Positions 43,017-51,766 of a stretch of DNA of 64,000 bases are shown here, piece after piece. A program made the translations under genes and the position numbers. Position 1 is the stretch's first letter. The number at the start of each line of letters is the position of its first letter. The notes under the pieces were generated by a model, which worked only from the letters and a program-made list of their open reading frames with translations, had not been told where the DNA came from and searched no databases. Location: positions 1,944,722-2,008,721 of the forward strand of contig OY282381.1 in assembly GCA_958295915.1 (NCBI GenBank). The letters are read 5' to 3'. The stretch comes from an uncultured Caldilineaceae bacterium. Its GTDB lineage: Bacteria > Chloroflexota > Anaerolineae > Caldilineales > Caldilineaceae.

Positions 43017-44041
43017 TGGCGGGATGTCCCTGTAGCCGCCGACCTGCGGACTCGTGCCGGAAGGAGAAAGCCGATCCCCCAACTCAGGTGCATAATTGTC
43101 AGAGCCAACGGAAGGAGGACAGTCGCCGCATCCCGTAGACGAAAGCCCACAACCACCGACGTGGCCACGAGAACCAAAATGTAAGCAAACAAAGTCGCCG
43201 CCGCCAACCACAAGAATCCGGCCAGGGCCGCCGCCGCCGCCGCCGCCAAAGCCAATACGATCACAGGAGCGGCAAAGTAGTGCAGGCGAGCTGAGGCCGG
43301 ATGCGTCATAAACACCACTGACTTCCAGCGGCCGTACTCAAAATACTGTCGCGCCAGCGACCAGGGCGTGCTGCGCGGCCAATATCTGACCACCAGCTCG
43401 GGATCGAACCACACGGTCTTCCCTTGCTTGCGCAATCGGTAATTGAGCTCGTAGTCCTCAGCACGAATCAGGGAGGTGTTGTATCCCCCCACCGCGTCCA
43501 ATGCTTCACGCCGGTACACGCCCAGATAGACGGTGTCAACGGCTCCCTCCGCCCCTCCCAGACGATAGCGAGAGTCGCCTGCCCCCAGCAGGGTGGTCAT
43601 GGCTATCGCCACGCTTCGTTGAAACAATGTTCTCCCTACTGGTTGTTGCCGACCGCCGACATTCGCTGCCCCCGTCCGTTCCAGCGTTTCGACCGCACGC
43701 TGCAGATATCCGGGTGGGAAGAACGTATGGGCGTCACACCGTACTATGATATCTCCGGTTGCCATCCGCATCGCCGCGTTGACTCCGGGCGCGATGGCCT
43801 GATCCGGATTGGAGACCAGCCGCACCGCCGGGTAGTGCCGGCGCACCACCTCGGATGTGGCCGGGGTATCGGAGCCATCAACGACGATAACCTCCACCGG
43901 CCCCGCATAGTCCTGGGATAGTACCGAGTCAAGAGCCTCCGCGATGGTCGCCTCGGCATTAAGAGTCGGGATGATTACCGACACGCAGGGGAAATTAGGA
44001 GAGGAATCCCCCTCCCCTAAACAAATGTTCTCGTTATGCAT
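42986..44041 (-). CDS. Family 2 glycosyltransferase (ExoA-like), membrane-anchored
   Basis: A 351-residue protein. Cytoplasmic GT2 domain: VSVIIPTLNAEATIAEALDS, VEVIVVDGSDTP, IIVRCDAHTFFPPGYL (DxH/DxD metal site), and RAEDYELNYRLRKQG (catalytic ED plus the R-x-R region). The C-terminal 100 residues contain two or three transmembrane helices (APVIVLALAAAAAAALAGFL, LFAYILVLVATSVVVGF), as in succinoglycan ExoA. Probable role: addition of a sugar to a lipid-linked intermediate. The last residues derive from a family G repeat. Confidence 0.9.
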   Translation of the reverse strand: MHNENICLGEGDSSPNFPCVSVIIPTLNAEATIAEALDSVLSQDYAGPVEVIVVDGSDTPATSEVVRRHYPAVRLVSNPDQAIAPGVNAAMRMATGDIIVRCDAHTFFPPGYLQRAVETLERTGAANVGGRQQPVGRTLFQRSVAIAMTTLLGAGDSRYRLGGAEGAVDTVYLGVYRREALDAVGGYNTSLIRAEDYELNYRLRKQGKTVWFDPELVVRYWPRSTPWSLARQYFEYGRWKSVVFMTHPASARLHYFAAPVIVLALAAAAAAALAGFLWLAAATLFAYILVLVATSVVVGFRLRDAATVLLPLALTIMHLSWGIGFLLPARVRRSAATGTSRQGERGNRSEK

Positions 44042-44210
44042 AGAGTAATGCCGGCTGCAAATGCAGTACGTGCTGAGAATATCTTGAAGCCCGCGTTCGC
44101 TCTGCCTGTCTTGGATGGTCCCACGTACTCATGGTATGAGAATGGTATGATAACATATGGATGCCCAAACCCATAAATGGTCGACCGGACGCCTCCAAAT
44201 AATGTGGGAA

Positions 44211-44480
44211 TCATATAAGGGCGAGTAGTTGGCTGGAGTGGAACCAGCGTTGGCTGCGAAGAGTAGAGCGCAAAGCGAGAACGGCTTGCGCGTCGTGGCG
44301 AGCCCCAGCAGCGCATGCCAGCCGATTTTCTAGTAGGGGCAACAGATTTACAACCAGATTCCACAGGGTCTCTGCCTTCGCCACAACCTGCCCTATGGAC
44401 TTCTCCTCGTTGAAGGCCGGGATGATGACGAGCAGAGAGCCGTTGGCATAAGCGCTTACAGATTTTTTATTAGAACGCAT
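44211..44480 (-). pseudogene. N-terminal fragment of a family 2 glycosyltransferase
   Basis: Begins MRSNKKSVSAYANGSLLVII and continues PAFNEEKSIGQVV, closely similar to the broken GT2 at 35904. After 35 residues the match stops and the frame enters a family E remnant (GTTGCCCCTAC) and unrelated sequence. It starts five bases from a poly-G tract (44485). The remaining gap 44042-44210 holds nothing that I can assign. Confidence 0.65.
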
Positions 44481-44484
44481 GTTC

Positions 44485-44499
44485 GGGGGGGGGGGGGGG
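44485..44499 (+). repeat. Poly-G tract of 15
   Basis: Fifteen consecutive G directly upstream of the ATG of the GT2 fragment on the minus strand (where it reads poly-C). It sits at the opposite end of the polysaccharide cluster from the 22-G tract at 38275. Confidence 0.9.
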
Positions 44500-44688
44500 T
44501 AAACATGTCATTAATGGCGCGATTCTTGGAAGTTTCCGATATTGGAGATAATTCCCTGAAAATTACGAAGTACGAGTTGCGCAGTTTCTTCCCACTCCCT
44601 TCTCCAGTGAACAATTCCTAAAAGTTTATCCGAAATCTGACCCGCTTGTCAAATCTGGCGTGTGGAGGTGGTATCTCCTGTATATCCT

Positions 44689-44727
44689 GCCATCCTGAAA
44701 ATCCTGATTCAGACAATCTGTTCCTCG
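44689..44727. repeat. Family F repeat
   Basis: CATCCTGAAAATCCTGATTC then AGACAATCTGTTCCTC; nearly identical to 9981-10020. In the gap 44500-44941 no gene is supported; besides this repeat it contains a promoter candidate. Confidence 0.7.
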
Positions 44728-44850
44728 CCCCAAACTCGGGCGCTGCTGGCATCTGGATGCCCCTAAACTGAGATGCACCTGGGAGGCATGCGCCCCAAAA
44801 TGGGGATAAACTTCTGGCCTGGTTCACGAACCACTAGCCCCTAATCACTA

Positions 44851-44878
44851 TTGATTATGGGCGTGGCTATGGTATAAC
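44851..44878 (+). promoter_or_regulatory. Promoter candidate for hsdM
   Basis: TTGATT, 16-base spacer, TATAAC. It lies 64 bases before the hsdM start codon; GAAGGGAAG serves as the ribosome binding site. Confidence 0.45.
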
Positions 44879-44941
44879 AGGAGACGCGCTGATACGCGAG
44901 ATCGGCTACAAGGCTGTACCGCTATCCTGAAGGGAAGACCG

Positions 44942-46474
44942 ATGCCATTGACCAAAGGGGAACTCGAGTCCAAGCTGTGGCAGGCCGCCGACATCCTGCG
45001 CGGGCAGATCGACGCCGCCGACTACAAAAACTACATCTTCTCGATCCTCTTTCTGAAGCGGCTCTCGGACCGCTTCAGCGAGGAGGTCGCCAACGCCGTG
45101 GCCGCCGGCGTCCCGCGCGACGTAGCCATCTCGGACCCCGACGAACACGAGTTCTTCGTTCCGGATTCGGCCCGCTGGCCAGCGATCGCCGGCGCGTCCA
45201 TGAACCTGGGCGAGGCGCTCAATGTGGCCAGCCATGCCATCGAAGATGCCAACACCCCGCGACTCGACGGCATATTGACCGGCACAAACTGGAACGACGA
45301 ATCCAAATTGGGCAGTCCGGCAAACCGTGAACGCATCATCCGCAGCCTGCTCAGCCACTTCAGCGCTCTCGACCTGCGCGACGCGAACCTGCGCGCAGAC
45401 GGCGACAGCGGCGCCGCCAACGTATTGGGCAACGCCTACGAGTACCTGATCTACCAGTTCGCCGACGACGCCGGCAAGAAGGGCGGCGAATTCTACACGC
45501 CCCGTTCAGTCGTGCGGCTGATTGTCGAGCTGCTGCAGCCCGCCGAAGGCATGCGCATCTGCGACCCCACGGCCGGCTCCGGCGGCATGCTCATCTACGC
45601 AGCCCAGTACGTGCAGGAAAACCGCGGCGACGCGCGCAATCTTGTGCTCCACGGCCAGGAGCGCAATCTGGGCACGCTGGCCATCGGCCAACTCAACCTG
45701 CTGCTGCATGATCTGCGGGCCGCGCGGCTGGAGGCCGGCGATGTCATCGCCGAGCCGGGCCTGGTGGACCCGTCGGGTCGCCTGCTCGCCTACGACCGCG
45801 TGATCGCCAATCCGCCCTTCAGCCTCAAAAACTGGGGCTACGACTTCGCGCCCAACGACCCGCACCACCGCTTCGACCGCTTCGACGCCATCCCCCCCAG
45901 AACCAAAGGCGATCTGGCCTTCCTGCTGCACATGCTGGCGGTGACCAACGCCCACGGCATGGTCGGCGTAGTCATGCCCCACGGCATCCTTTTCCGCGGC
46001 GGCGCCGAGGGCAAGATCCGCCGCGGCATCGTCGAAGCCGACCTCTTCGAAGCCATCATCGGCCTGACGCCCAACCTCTTCTTCGGCGCCAGCATCCCGG
46101 TCGCCATCTGCGTGCTCAACAAGGCCAAGCCCGCCCCGCGACGCGGCAAGCTGCTCTTCATCGACGCCGCCCAGGAAGGCTACTTCCGCCCGGGCAAGGC
46201 GCAGAACTTCATCGACCAGGAGCACATCGACAAGATCGTCGCCGCCTACCGCGCCTTCGAAGACGTAGAACGGTTGGCGCACGTGGCGGACCTGGCCGAG
46301 ATCGAAGCCAACGACTTCAACCTCAACATCAGCCGCTACGTCGACACCACCGAGCCGCTGGAGACGCTCAGCGTCGAGAAGGCCCTGGCCCAGCTGAAGG
46401 AGGCCGAACGTCGGCGCGCCGAAGCCGTGACAAAGATGGACGAACTGCTGGCGCAGCTGGGATATGCCCGCTAG
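44942..46474 (+). CDS. hsdM: Type I restriction-modification methylase subunit HsdM
   Basis: A 510-residue, full-length N6-adenine methylase. The N-terminal helical HsdM_N domain (LESKLWQAADILRGQIDAAD, YIFSILFLKRLSDRF) precedes the catalytic core: GGEFYTPRSVVRLIVELL, CDPTAGSGGMLIYAAQYV (SAM motif I), and VIANPPFSLKNWG (catalytic NPPF). The C-terminal part ends with a coiled helix (LKEAERRRAEAVTKMDELL) typical of interaction with HsdS. An HsdS fragment follows 600 bases later, but no HsdR is present, so restriction is not expected from this locus alone. Confidence 0.95.
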   Translation: MPLTKGELESKLWQAADILRGQIDAADYKNYIFSILFLKRLSDRFSEEVANAVAAGVPRDVAISDPDEHEFFVPDSARWPAIAGASMNLGEALNVASHAIEDANTPRLDGILTGTNWNDESKLGSPANRERIIRSLLSHFSALDLRDANLRADGDSGAANVLGNAYEYLIYQFADDAGKKGGEFYTPRSVVRLIVELLQPAEGMRICDPTAGSGGMLIYAAQYVQENRGDARNLVLHGQERNLGTLAIGQLNLLLHDLRAARLEAGDVIAEPGLVDPSGRLLAYDRVIANPPFSLKNWGYDFAPNDPHHRFDRFDAIPPRTKGDLAFLLHMLAVTNAHGMVGVVMPHGILFRGGAEGKIRRGIVEADLFEAIIGLTPNLFFGASIPVAICVLNKAKPAPRRGKLLFIDAAQEGYFRPGKAQNFIDQEHIDKIVAAYRAFEDVERLAHVADLAEIEANDFNLNISRYVDTTEPLETLSVEKALAQLKEAERRRAEAVTKMDELLAQLGYAR

Positions 46475-46589
46475 GAGGAATAGACTGCACGGGTGCGTCT
46501 CAAGATGGGGGTAGGGTCGGCGTCTTGCGCCTGGCCGCGTCGCTACGCACAGAACGAGAAAGGAATCAGCCGAACAAATCCGGGAGGCC

Positions 46590-46919
46590 ATGATTTCCAT
46601 CTCGAAAGGCATAGGGTATGATGACGAGGGTATGATGACGATAGCAGAAGTGACGATTAGCATCGGCATCGGGGTGATTTCTGGCCTGGTCACCTCAGGG
46701 CTGATCTGGCTCTGGGTTTTCCGCCGCCGAGTGCGTAAGTGGATTTCCACCCGCAATATATCAGTTGGTGAGAGTTTCGGTTGGCTGATGGCGTTCACCA
46801 TGCTGACAGTCATCATTGTATTCCCCCTCATTGGCCTTGAGACACCGGACGTTCTATATTGGATAGTGCCCATGACGGCCATGCACATCATCGTGCTCAG
46901 GGCATGGCGACGCCGCTAA
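46590..46919 (+). CDS. Small membrane protein, unknown function
   Basis: Up to 109 residues; start 46590 (MISISKG) or the MMTIAEV pair at 46632. Three hydrophobic segments (GIGVISGLVTSGLIWLWVF, GWLMAFTMLTVIIVFPLIGL, LYWIVPMTAMHIIVL) with basic flanks (FRRRVRKW) are visible. I recognise no domain. It lies within the type I locus, between hsdM and the hsdS remnant, where small accessory genes are sometimes found. Confidence that it is a gene rests on its clean membrane-protein pattern. Confidence 0.5.
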   Translation: MISISKGIGYDDEGMMTIAEVTISIGIGVISGLVTSGLIWLWVFRRRVRKWISTRNISVGESFGWLMAFTMLTVIIVFPLIGLETPDVLYWIVPMTAMHIIVLRAWRRR

Positions 46920-46932
46920 AAACCGTCAATTC

Positions 46933-47066
46933 TGACCCTTGATTCACTTGATTTATTTGATAAAGATGATGAATTGCAGTTATCATGGCAATCAGATGAA
47001 GCAGTGGTCAGAGACGATGAAGCAGTTATCACGGTAATCACTTGAATCACATAAATCAGTGGTCAT
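46933..47066. repeat. Two adjacent family D repeats
   Basis: CCTTGATTCACTTGATTTAT then GATGATGAATTGCAGTTATC, and a second partial copy CAGTTATCACGGTAATCACT then CACATAAATCAGTGGTCA. They fill the gap before the hsdS remnant. Confidence 0.75.
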
Positions 47067-47072
47067 AGATTG

Positions 47073-47243
47073 ATGCAGCCCAAACGATTAGTGCCCGACG
47101 GCTGGCAGGTCGCGCGCCTGGGGGATGTGGCGGAGATATTGGACGCTCGACGAATTCCGCTAAACACTGATGAGAGGGCGAGAATGACCGGTCCCTATCC
47201 TTACTATGGCGCGCACGGCGTCGTGGATTATAGTGACCGATAA
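47073..47243 (+). pseudogene. hsdS: Type I specificity subunit HsdS, cut off by a repeat
   Basis: Translates to MQPKRLVPDGWQVARLGDVA, EILDARRIPLNTDERARMTG and PYPYYGAHGVVDYSD: the start of an HsdS first target-recognition domain (GWQ-x-x-x-LGDV and PYYGAHG are the usual motifs). The frame stops at TAA 47241, exactly where a family C repeat begins (TCAGTTGCCAGTAGTCAG). About 350-400 residues are missing, including the second recognition domain. Insertion or recombination at the repeat destroyed the gene. Confidence 0.85.
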
Positions 47244-47352
47244 TCAGTTGCCAGTAGTCAGTAGTCAGTGGCCAGTAACGGCACTGGCCACTGACTACTG
47301 AAAACTGCAGTTGTGGTTGCCCAGGGCAGGCCCAAAACGCCGACCCTACTAA
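47243..47352. repeat. Family C repeat followed by family E hairpin
   Basis: Family C (TCAGTTGCCAGTAGTCAGTA to GAAAACTGCAGTT, to 47312) and a degenerate family E (GTGGTTGCCCAGGGCAGGCC). The border with the truncated hsdS is exact. 47353-47501 contains no assigned gene. Confidence 0.75.
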
Positions 47353-47501
47353 CCACTCCACGGATCACTGACCACTGCTGTTTTGCGTCCTGTGGCATTA
47401 AGGCGTATGATTGCGCTGAAAATTAAGGGAATTCAGAGAACGCGTCTCAGCCAACCGCCCCCGCGAGCGGCTGAAACGTGCGAAAGGATGGCTGACTACG
47501 C

Positions 47502-48233
47502 GTGGCTGCGCAACAACGGGCCAAAGATGAACTGCGTCCGGTCAAATTCGAACTCGATTATATCCTTCATCCCGAAGGCTCCGTCCTGATCAGCGTGGGC
47601 AACACCAAAGTGTTGTGCAACGCCACTGTGGTGGAGCGTCTGCCCCGCTGGCTGCATCGCTCCTCCCAGCGCCACGGCTGGGTGACAGCCGAATATGCCA
47701 TGTTGCCGCGCAGCACCCATCAGCGCACGGAGCGCGAGACCCTGCGCCCCAAAGGACGCACCCAGGAGATCACCCGGCTGATCGGCCGCAGCCTGCGCAG
47801 CGCCGTCGATCTGCGCAAACTGGGCGAACGCCAGATTATCGTCGATTGCGATGTCATCCAGGCCGACGGCGGCACGCGCACGGCCGCCATCACCGGCGGC
47901 TTCGTGGCCCTGGCTCTGGCCGTCAAACGGCTGGAACGCAGAAAATTGGCCAAACCGGGCACGCTCATCCGCCAGGTAGCCGCGGTCAGTGTCGGTATCC
48001 TCAACGGCAAGGCCTTTCTCGACCTCGACTATCAGATGGATCAGAACGCGGATGTGGATTTTAATGTCGTGATGACCGACGCCGGCCAATTCGTCGAAGC
48101 CCAAGGCACGGCCGAAGGCGAACCGTTCAGCAAAGGCGCATTGAGCGCCATGATGCTGTTGGCAGAGCTAGGCATAAAAGAACTGCACCATCTGCAGAAA
48201 GCCGCGCTTTCCGAGGCAGGGTACGCAATCTGA
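47502..48233 (+). CDS. rph: Ribonuclease PH
   Basis: A 243-residue phosphorolytic 3'-5' exoribonuclease trimming tRNA 3' ends. Typical segments: [52 protein letters not shown] (conserved TAEYxMLPxST), [40 protein letters not shown], and [20 protein letters not shown]. All match RNase PH. The start is GTG 47502 ([13 protein letters not shown]); AAAGGA lies about 14 bases upstream. The protein is about 12 residues shorter at the C-terminus than some homologues but complete in the active site. The LacI-type gene follows after 24 bases. Confidence 0.95.
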   Translation: MAAQQRAKDELRPVKFELDYILHPEGSVLISVGNTKVLCNATVVERLPRWLHRSSQRHGWVTAEYAMLPRSTHQRTERETLRPKGRTQEITRLIGRSLRSAVDLRKLGERQIIVDCDVIQADGGTRTAAITGGFVALALAVKRLERRKLAKPGTLIRQVAAVSVGILNGKAFLDLDYQMDQNADVDFNVVMTDAGQFVEAQGTAEGEPFSKGALSAMMLLAELGIKELHHLQKAALSEAGYAI

Positions 48234-48257
48234 AACTGAGCACAGGGAATCCGGTCT

Positions 48258-49286
48258 GTGAGCAAAAAAAAGAAACGGGTGACATTACGCGATGTGGCGC
48301 GCTGCGCGGGAGTATCCCCCACCGCCGTTTCATTCGCCTATAACGCCCCCCACCAACTGAGCCGCGCCACCCGAGAGCGCATCCTGGACACCGCTGAGGA
48401 ACTCGGCTATCAGCCCCATCCGGTCGCGCGCACCCTGGCGACAGGTCGCACCAATTCGATCGGCCTGCTGGTGCCCACCAGCCTGAACTGGATGCTGCAC
48501 GACCCTCTGTTTACCCACTTCTTAGGCGAGATCGGCGCTGCCTGTGATCGGGAAGAGAAACGCATTCTGCTGGCGCCTGTGTATAGAAACATGGCGCCCC
48601 AAACACTGGCAATGATCGCGACAGATGGCTTCCTGATGTTCGGCATCGACCGCGCCCACCCACTGACCGAAGCTTTGCAGCACTCTCTGCGCCCGATCGT
48701 TCTGCTCGACAGCGCCGACAGTATACAAGCGCCCACCTTCAATATCGACGATCGCGGCGGCGCCTACACGGCCGCGCAACATCTGCTGAAAAAAGGACAC
48801 CGCCAGTTTGCCGTCGCCACCATGACGCCGCGCCAGGATGGGGTCGTGACCCCGACTATTGAACGCAGAATCGAAGGGTTTTCGCAGGCGATTGCCGATG
48901 CCGGCCTGCCCCCATCCGCGGTTCAGATCGTGCACGCGCGCGGGGTGCGTTCCGCAGGGCAGCAATCATTCCAGAATATCTGGCAGCTGCGTAGACGCCC
49001 GACGGCTGTCTTCTGCGTCAGTGATGTGCGCGCGCTGGGGATCCTGAGCGGCGCCCGCAAAGCTGGGTTGTCTGTGCCGGATGATCTGGCTATCGTCGGC
49101 TTTGGCGACCTGCCCGACGCCAGCGTATCGAGCCCGCCCCTGACAACCATCCATCGGGATATGAACAGCCAGCCGCGACTGGCGATCCGCACCCTCTTTC
49201 AACTGATCAACGAGCAGATCAGCGAAACCGATCTGGCCTCTCCCCACATCAGCAACACCCAGCTAATCGTCCGCGAAAGCAGCTGA
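48258..49286 (+). CDS. LacI-family transcriptional regulator
   Basis: A 342-residue repressor. The N-terminal helix-turn-helix reads VTLRDVARCAGVSPTAVSFA with the hinge-helix LATGRTNSIGLLVP. The sugar-binding domain follows with FNIDDRGGAYTAAQHLLKKG and a C-terminal LAIVGFGDLPDASVSSPPLTTI, typical of this family. Effector and targets are not known; no sugar operon follows immediately. The start is GTG 48258 with MSKKKKRVTL; CAGGGAA upstream is an acceptable ribosome binding site. It is closely spaced after rph. Confidence 0.92.
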   Translation: MSKKKKRVTLRDVARCAGVSPTAVSFAYNAPHQLSRATRERILDTAEELGYQPHPVARTLATGRTNSIGLLVPTSLNWMLHDPLFTHFLGEIGAACDREEKRILLAPVYRNMAPQTLAMIATDGFLMFGIDRAHPLTEALQHSLRPIVLLDSADSIQAPTFNIDDRGGAYTAAQHLLKKGHRQFAVATMTPRQDGVVTPTIERRIEGFSQAIADAGLPPSAVQIVHARGVRSAGQQSFQNIWQLRRRPTAVFCVSDVRALGILSGARKAGLSVPDDLAIVGFGDLPDASVSSPPLTTIHRDMNSQPRLAIRTLFQLINEQISETDLASPHISNTQLIVRESS

Positions 49287-49304
49287 GCCACGCCAGTGGC
49301 AAAA

Positions 49305-49420
49305 ACCAGTGGCCAGTAGGGGCATAGATCAGTTGCCAGTAGTCAGTTTCCAACTGCAGTTACTCGAAACGAAAAACCAGAAACAGCAGTTGCTGTTACT
49401 TACCACTAACCACTGCAGTG
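49305..49420. repeat. Composite family C repeat between convergent genes
   Basis: Contains TAGGGGCATAGATCAGTTGC and AGTAGTCAGTTTCCA, identical to the copy after the fur-like gene (3725-3758), followed by inverted blocks (AACTGCAGTTACTCGAAACG, AGTTGCTGTTACTTACCACT). Confidence 0.75.
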
Positions 49421-50676
49421 CCGAGAGCGACGCCGATGTCATCTCCCCGCTGCACGCGATAGGCAGGAATGTTCGACAGCTCTAGCTCGTGGGACAGCTC
49501 CTCATAGGAATCCAAGCCGCCAAATGTCGACCCATCCATCACAACCGCCGCACTATACACCCCCCGCCGGCGGATCTCGCGCAGGGCGCGCGCCCATGCC
49601 GGGTTCGGGTCGGCCGTGATCGCCAGAATCATGTCATTGCGATTCAATCGCACCCCTTCGGTCACCAGCAGCTGATCGAAGGAGATCTGTCCCTCTGCCG
49701 ACACCACCGCCAGCGCTTCCAGCATCTTGCGCATCTGCCGCTCGCCCCGATCGGTCTGCAGCAGATAGCGTTGGCTGCCGTGCCACATCATCCCCACCGC
49801 CCGATTGCGCAGCAGAAAGTAGCGGGCTACGCTCGCCGCCGCCGTAACTGCATATTCCAGCGCACTGGGCGCTAACTCCAGACGCGCCGCGCGCGTGCGG
49901 CCGCTGAAGGCAAAGACGCCGGGATCCGGGCGGGACAGTTCCCAGGGCAAGCTGCGCGTCACGGCGCTGTGCAGATCAAGAAAGACCCAGATATCCGCTG
50001 CCGGGTCCAATTCGAACTCCTTTGTCATCAGCCGCCCGGTGCGCGCCGTGGTCAGCCAGTGGATACGATTGAAGCTGTCCCCCGGCGCGTATTCGCGGAT
50101 GCCGGAAACATTGGTCGTCAGGTATTGGGTGCGGCGGCTGAGGGCTTCGCCACCGGCCAGATCAGCGATGGGAGGCTGAAAGGTCGCCAGAGATACGGTC
50201 GCCGGGTAGACGATCAGATCGCTGGTCTGGCTCAGGGTCTGATCAACGGAGAAGAGGCCCAACGGGTCACCGCTGAACAGGCGTATCGGCCCCAGACGGT
50301 AGTAGCCCCGCTGCTGGCAGAGCGTTCGCACCTGCCAACGATGACGGGAACGACCCCGCAGATGGCTGACCACGCGGCTGGCGCCATGAAAGGGCACCGT
50401 CGAAAAATCCCGCACCTCCAGCCACAGCTTCGGCAGCCACCCCTGATTACGCACTTCGAAACTTTCTTCAAAGTACTGTCCCACCTGACTGCGCCGGGCG
50501 CGGGTATAGCGATTGATACGAATGGCGCGGGTACTGGTCCACGCCCAGACATAACTGAGCGCCAGAATGCCGCTCAACAGATAGGCCAGATTGAAGGCCA
50601 GAGGACGCCCACTGTTCAGCGCAAAGATCCAGGAAAAAATCAGAGCGGCAATCAGAAAGAGCAGACGTAACGACAT
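49396..50676 (-). CDS. DUF58 domain protein, partner of MoxR ATPase
   Basis: A 426-residue membrane-linked protein. Two N-terminal helices (LLFLIAALIFSWIFALNSG, LAYLLSGILALSYVWAW) precede a beta domain. The DUF58 motif is clear: GDSFNRIHWLTTARTGRLMTKEFE, then a vWA-like part beginning ADIWVFLDLHSAV. DUF58 proteins are encoded directly after MoxR ATPases and may be chaperoned by them in envelope or metal-insertion tasks; no specific job is known here. Its ATG overlaps the MoxR stop by one base (TGATG), and its C-terminus ends in a family C repeat. Confidence 0.9.
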   Translation of the reverse strand: MSLRLLFLIAALIFSWIFALNSGRPLAFNLAYLLSGILALSYVWAWTSTRAIRINRYTRARRSQVGQYFEESFEVRNQGWLPKLWLEVRDFSTVPFHGASRVVSHLRGRSRHRWQVRTLCQQRGYYRLGPIRLFSGDPLGLFSVDQTLSQTSDLIVYPATVSLATFQPPIADLAGGEALSRRTQYLTTNVSGIREYAPGDSFNRIHWLTTARTGRLMTKEFELDPAADIWVFLDLHSAVTRSLPWELSRPDPGVFAFSGRTRAARLELAPSALEYAVTAAASVARYFLLRNRAVGMMWHGSQRYLLQTDRGERQMRKMLEALAVVSAEGQISFDQLLVTEGVRLNRNDMILAITADPNPAWARALREIRRRGVYSAAVVMDGSTFGGLDSYEELSHELELSNIPAYRVQRGDDIGVALGTAVVSGK

Positions 50677-51629
50677 CAGCGGGGCTTGACGCGGCTGCCC
50701 GGCACAGGCGTATGGGAAAGGGCATCCTGAATCACCTGGTCGGCGTCCACATTTTTAATGCGCGCCGACGGGCTGACGATCAGCCGGTGGGCAAGCGTCG
50801 CTTCAGCCAGCAGTTTCACGTCATCCGGCAGCACATACTCCCGCCCATCGATAGCAGCCCAGGCCCGCGCCGCCCGGAAAAGGGCCAAGCTTCCGCGGGG
50901 ACTGGCGCCCAAATATACGTCCGGATGATCGCGCGTGGTGGAGACAAGATCGACGATATACTCCTTCACGCTATCGTCCACATACATATTTCGCACTGCC
51001 TTCTGCGCCTCGGCTAGTTCGTTCACAGACACAATTTTTTGCAGATTCTCGATGGGATGTATCTGGGCCTGCAATCCCAGGATGCTGATCTCATGGACCT
51101 TCGTGGGATATCCCAGCCGGATACGCATCAGGAAGCGGTCCACCTGCGCCTCCGGCAGGGGAAAGGTGCCTTCGTATTCGATGGGATTTTGGGTCGCCAG
51201 CACCAGAAATGGCCGCGCCATCTGATAGGTCGTGCCATCCACCGTAACCTGACGTTCTTCCATCGCTTCCAAGAGAGCGGATTGGGTCTTGGGCGTGGCC
51301 CGGTTGATCTCATCCGACAGCACAATTTGGGCCATTATCGGCCCTGGCCGAAATTCAAATTCAAGGGTTTTCTGATTGAAGACGCTCACACCGGTGACAT
51401 CGCTGGGAAGCATATCCGGCGTGAATTGAATACGGCGATAGGTGCTGCCGATACTGCGGGCGATAGCGCGGGCGAGCATGGTTTTACCGACGCCAGGCAC
51501 ATCTTCGATGAGCAGGTGGCCCTCACAGAACAGAGCGACCACGGTCATGCGGATCTCCCGATCCTTGCCGATAATGACCTGCTCGACATTGGTGATAATG
51601 CGGTTAGCGACGGCTTGCACTTCTTGCAT
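50676..51629 (-). CDS. MoxR-family AAA+ ATPase
   Basis: A 317-residue AAA+ protein from ATG 51629 ([20 protein letters not shown]). Walker [16 protein letters not shown], Walker [23 protein letters not shown], sensor 1 [20 protein letters not shown] and the sensor 2 region ([18 protein letters not shown]) are all in place. The C-terminal lid is complete. MoxR ATPases act as chaperones in assembling complexes, typically with DUF58/vWA proteins, as in the downstream gene. The frame is open another 33 codons upstream, but that is translated family D repeat and is not part of the protein. Confidence 0.92.
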   Translation of the reverse strand: MQEVQAVANRIITNVEQVIIGKDREIRMTVVALFCEGHLLIEDVPGVGKTMLARAIARSIGSTYRRIQFTPDMLPSDVTGVSVFNQKTLEFEFRPGPIMAQIVLSDEINRATPKTQSALLEAMEERQVTVDGTTYQMARPFLVLATQNPIEYEGTFPLPEAQVDRFLMRIRLGYPTKVHEISILGLQAQIHPIENLQKIVSVNELAEAQKAVRNMYVDDSVKEYIVDLVSTTRDHPDVYLGASPRGSLALFRAARAWAAIDGREYVLPDDVKLLAEATLAHRLIVSPSARIKNVDADQVIQDALSHTPVPGSRVKPR

Positions 51630-51638
51630 GGGGTTTTC

Positions 51639-51728
51639 GACCCTTGATTCACTTGATTTATGTGATAAAAAAGATGATGAACTGCAGTTATCATGGTAAT
51701 CATACACATCACATAAATCAATGGTCAA
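51639..51728. repeat. Family D repeat in divergent promoter region
   Basis: CCCTTGATTCACTTGATTTA, GATGATGAACTGCAGTTATC and CACATAAATCAATGGTCAA. It separates the divergent MoxR gene and the large glycosidase-like gene and so overlaps both regulatory regions. Confidence 0.8.
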
Positions 51729-51751
51729 ATTATGAATTGACTAATCTGTTG

Positions 51752-51757
51752 TATAAT
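51752..51757 (+). promoter_or_regulatory. TATAAT -10 element close to a start codon
   Basis: A consensus TATAAT ends ten bases before ATG 51767. Transcription would start about at the ATG, giving a leaderless or nearly leaderless mRNA. No good -35 at 17 bases is seen. Confidence 0.35.
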
Positions 51758-51766
51758 GGTCCTCTC

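Noticed and set aside
44017-44364. A 115-residue minus-strand frame (MESGCKSVAPTRK...)
   Set aside because: No recognisable domain; it overlaps the GT2 fragment and the start of the real GT2 gene and begins in repeat sequence. Not supported.
51735-51757. TTGACT followed by TATAAT as a full promoter
   Set aside because: The spacing between the two hexamers is only nine bases; only the -10 element is kept.
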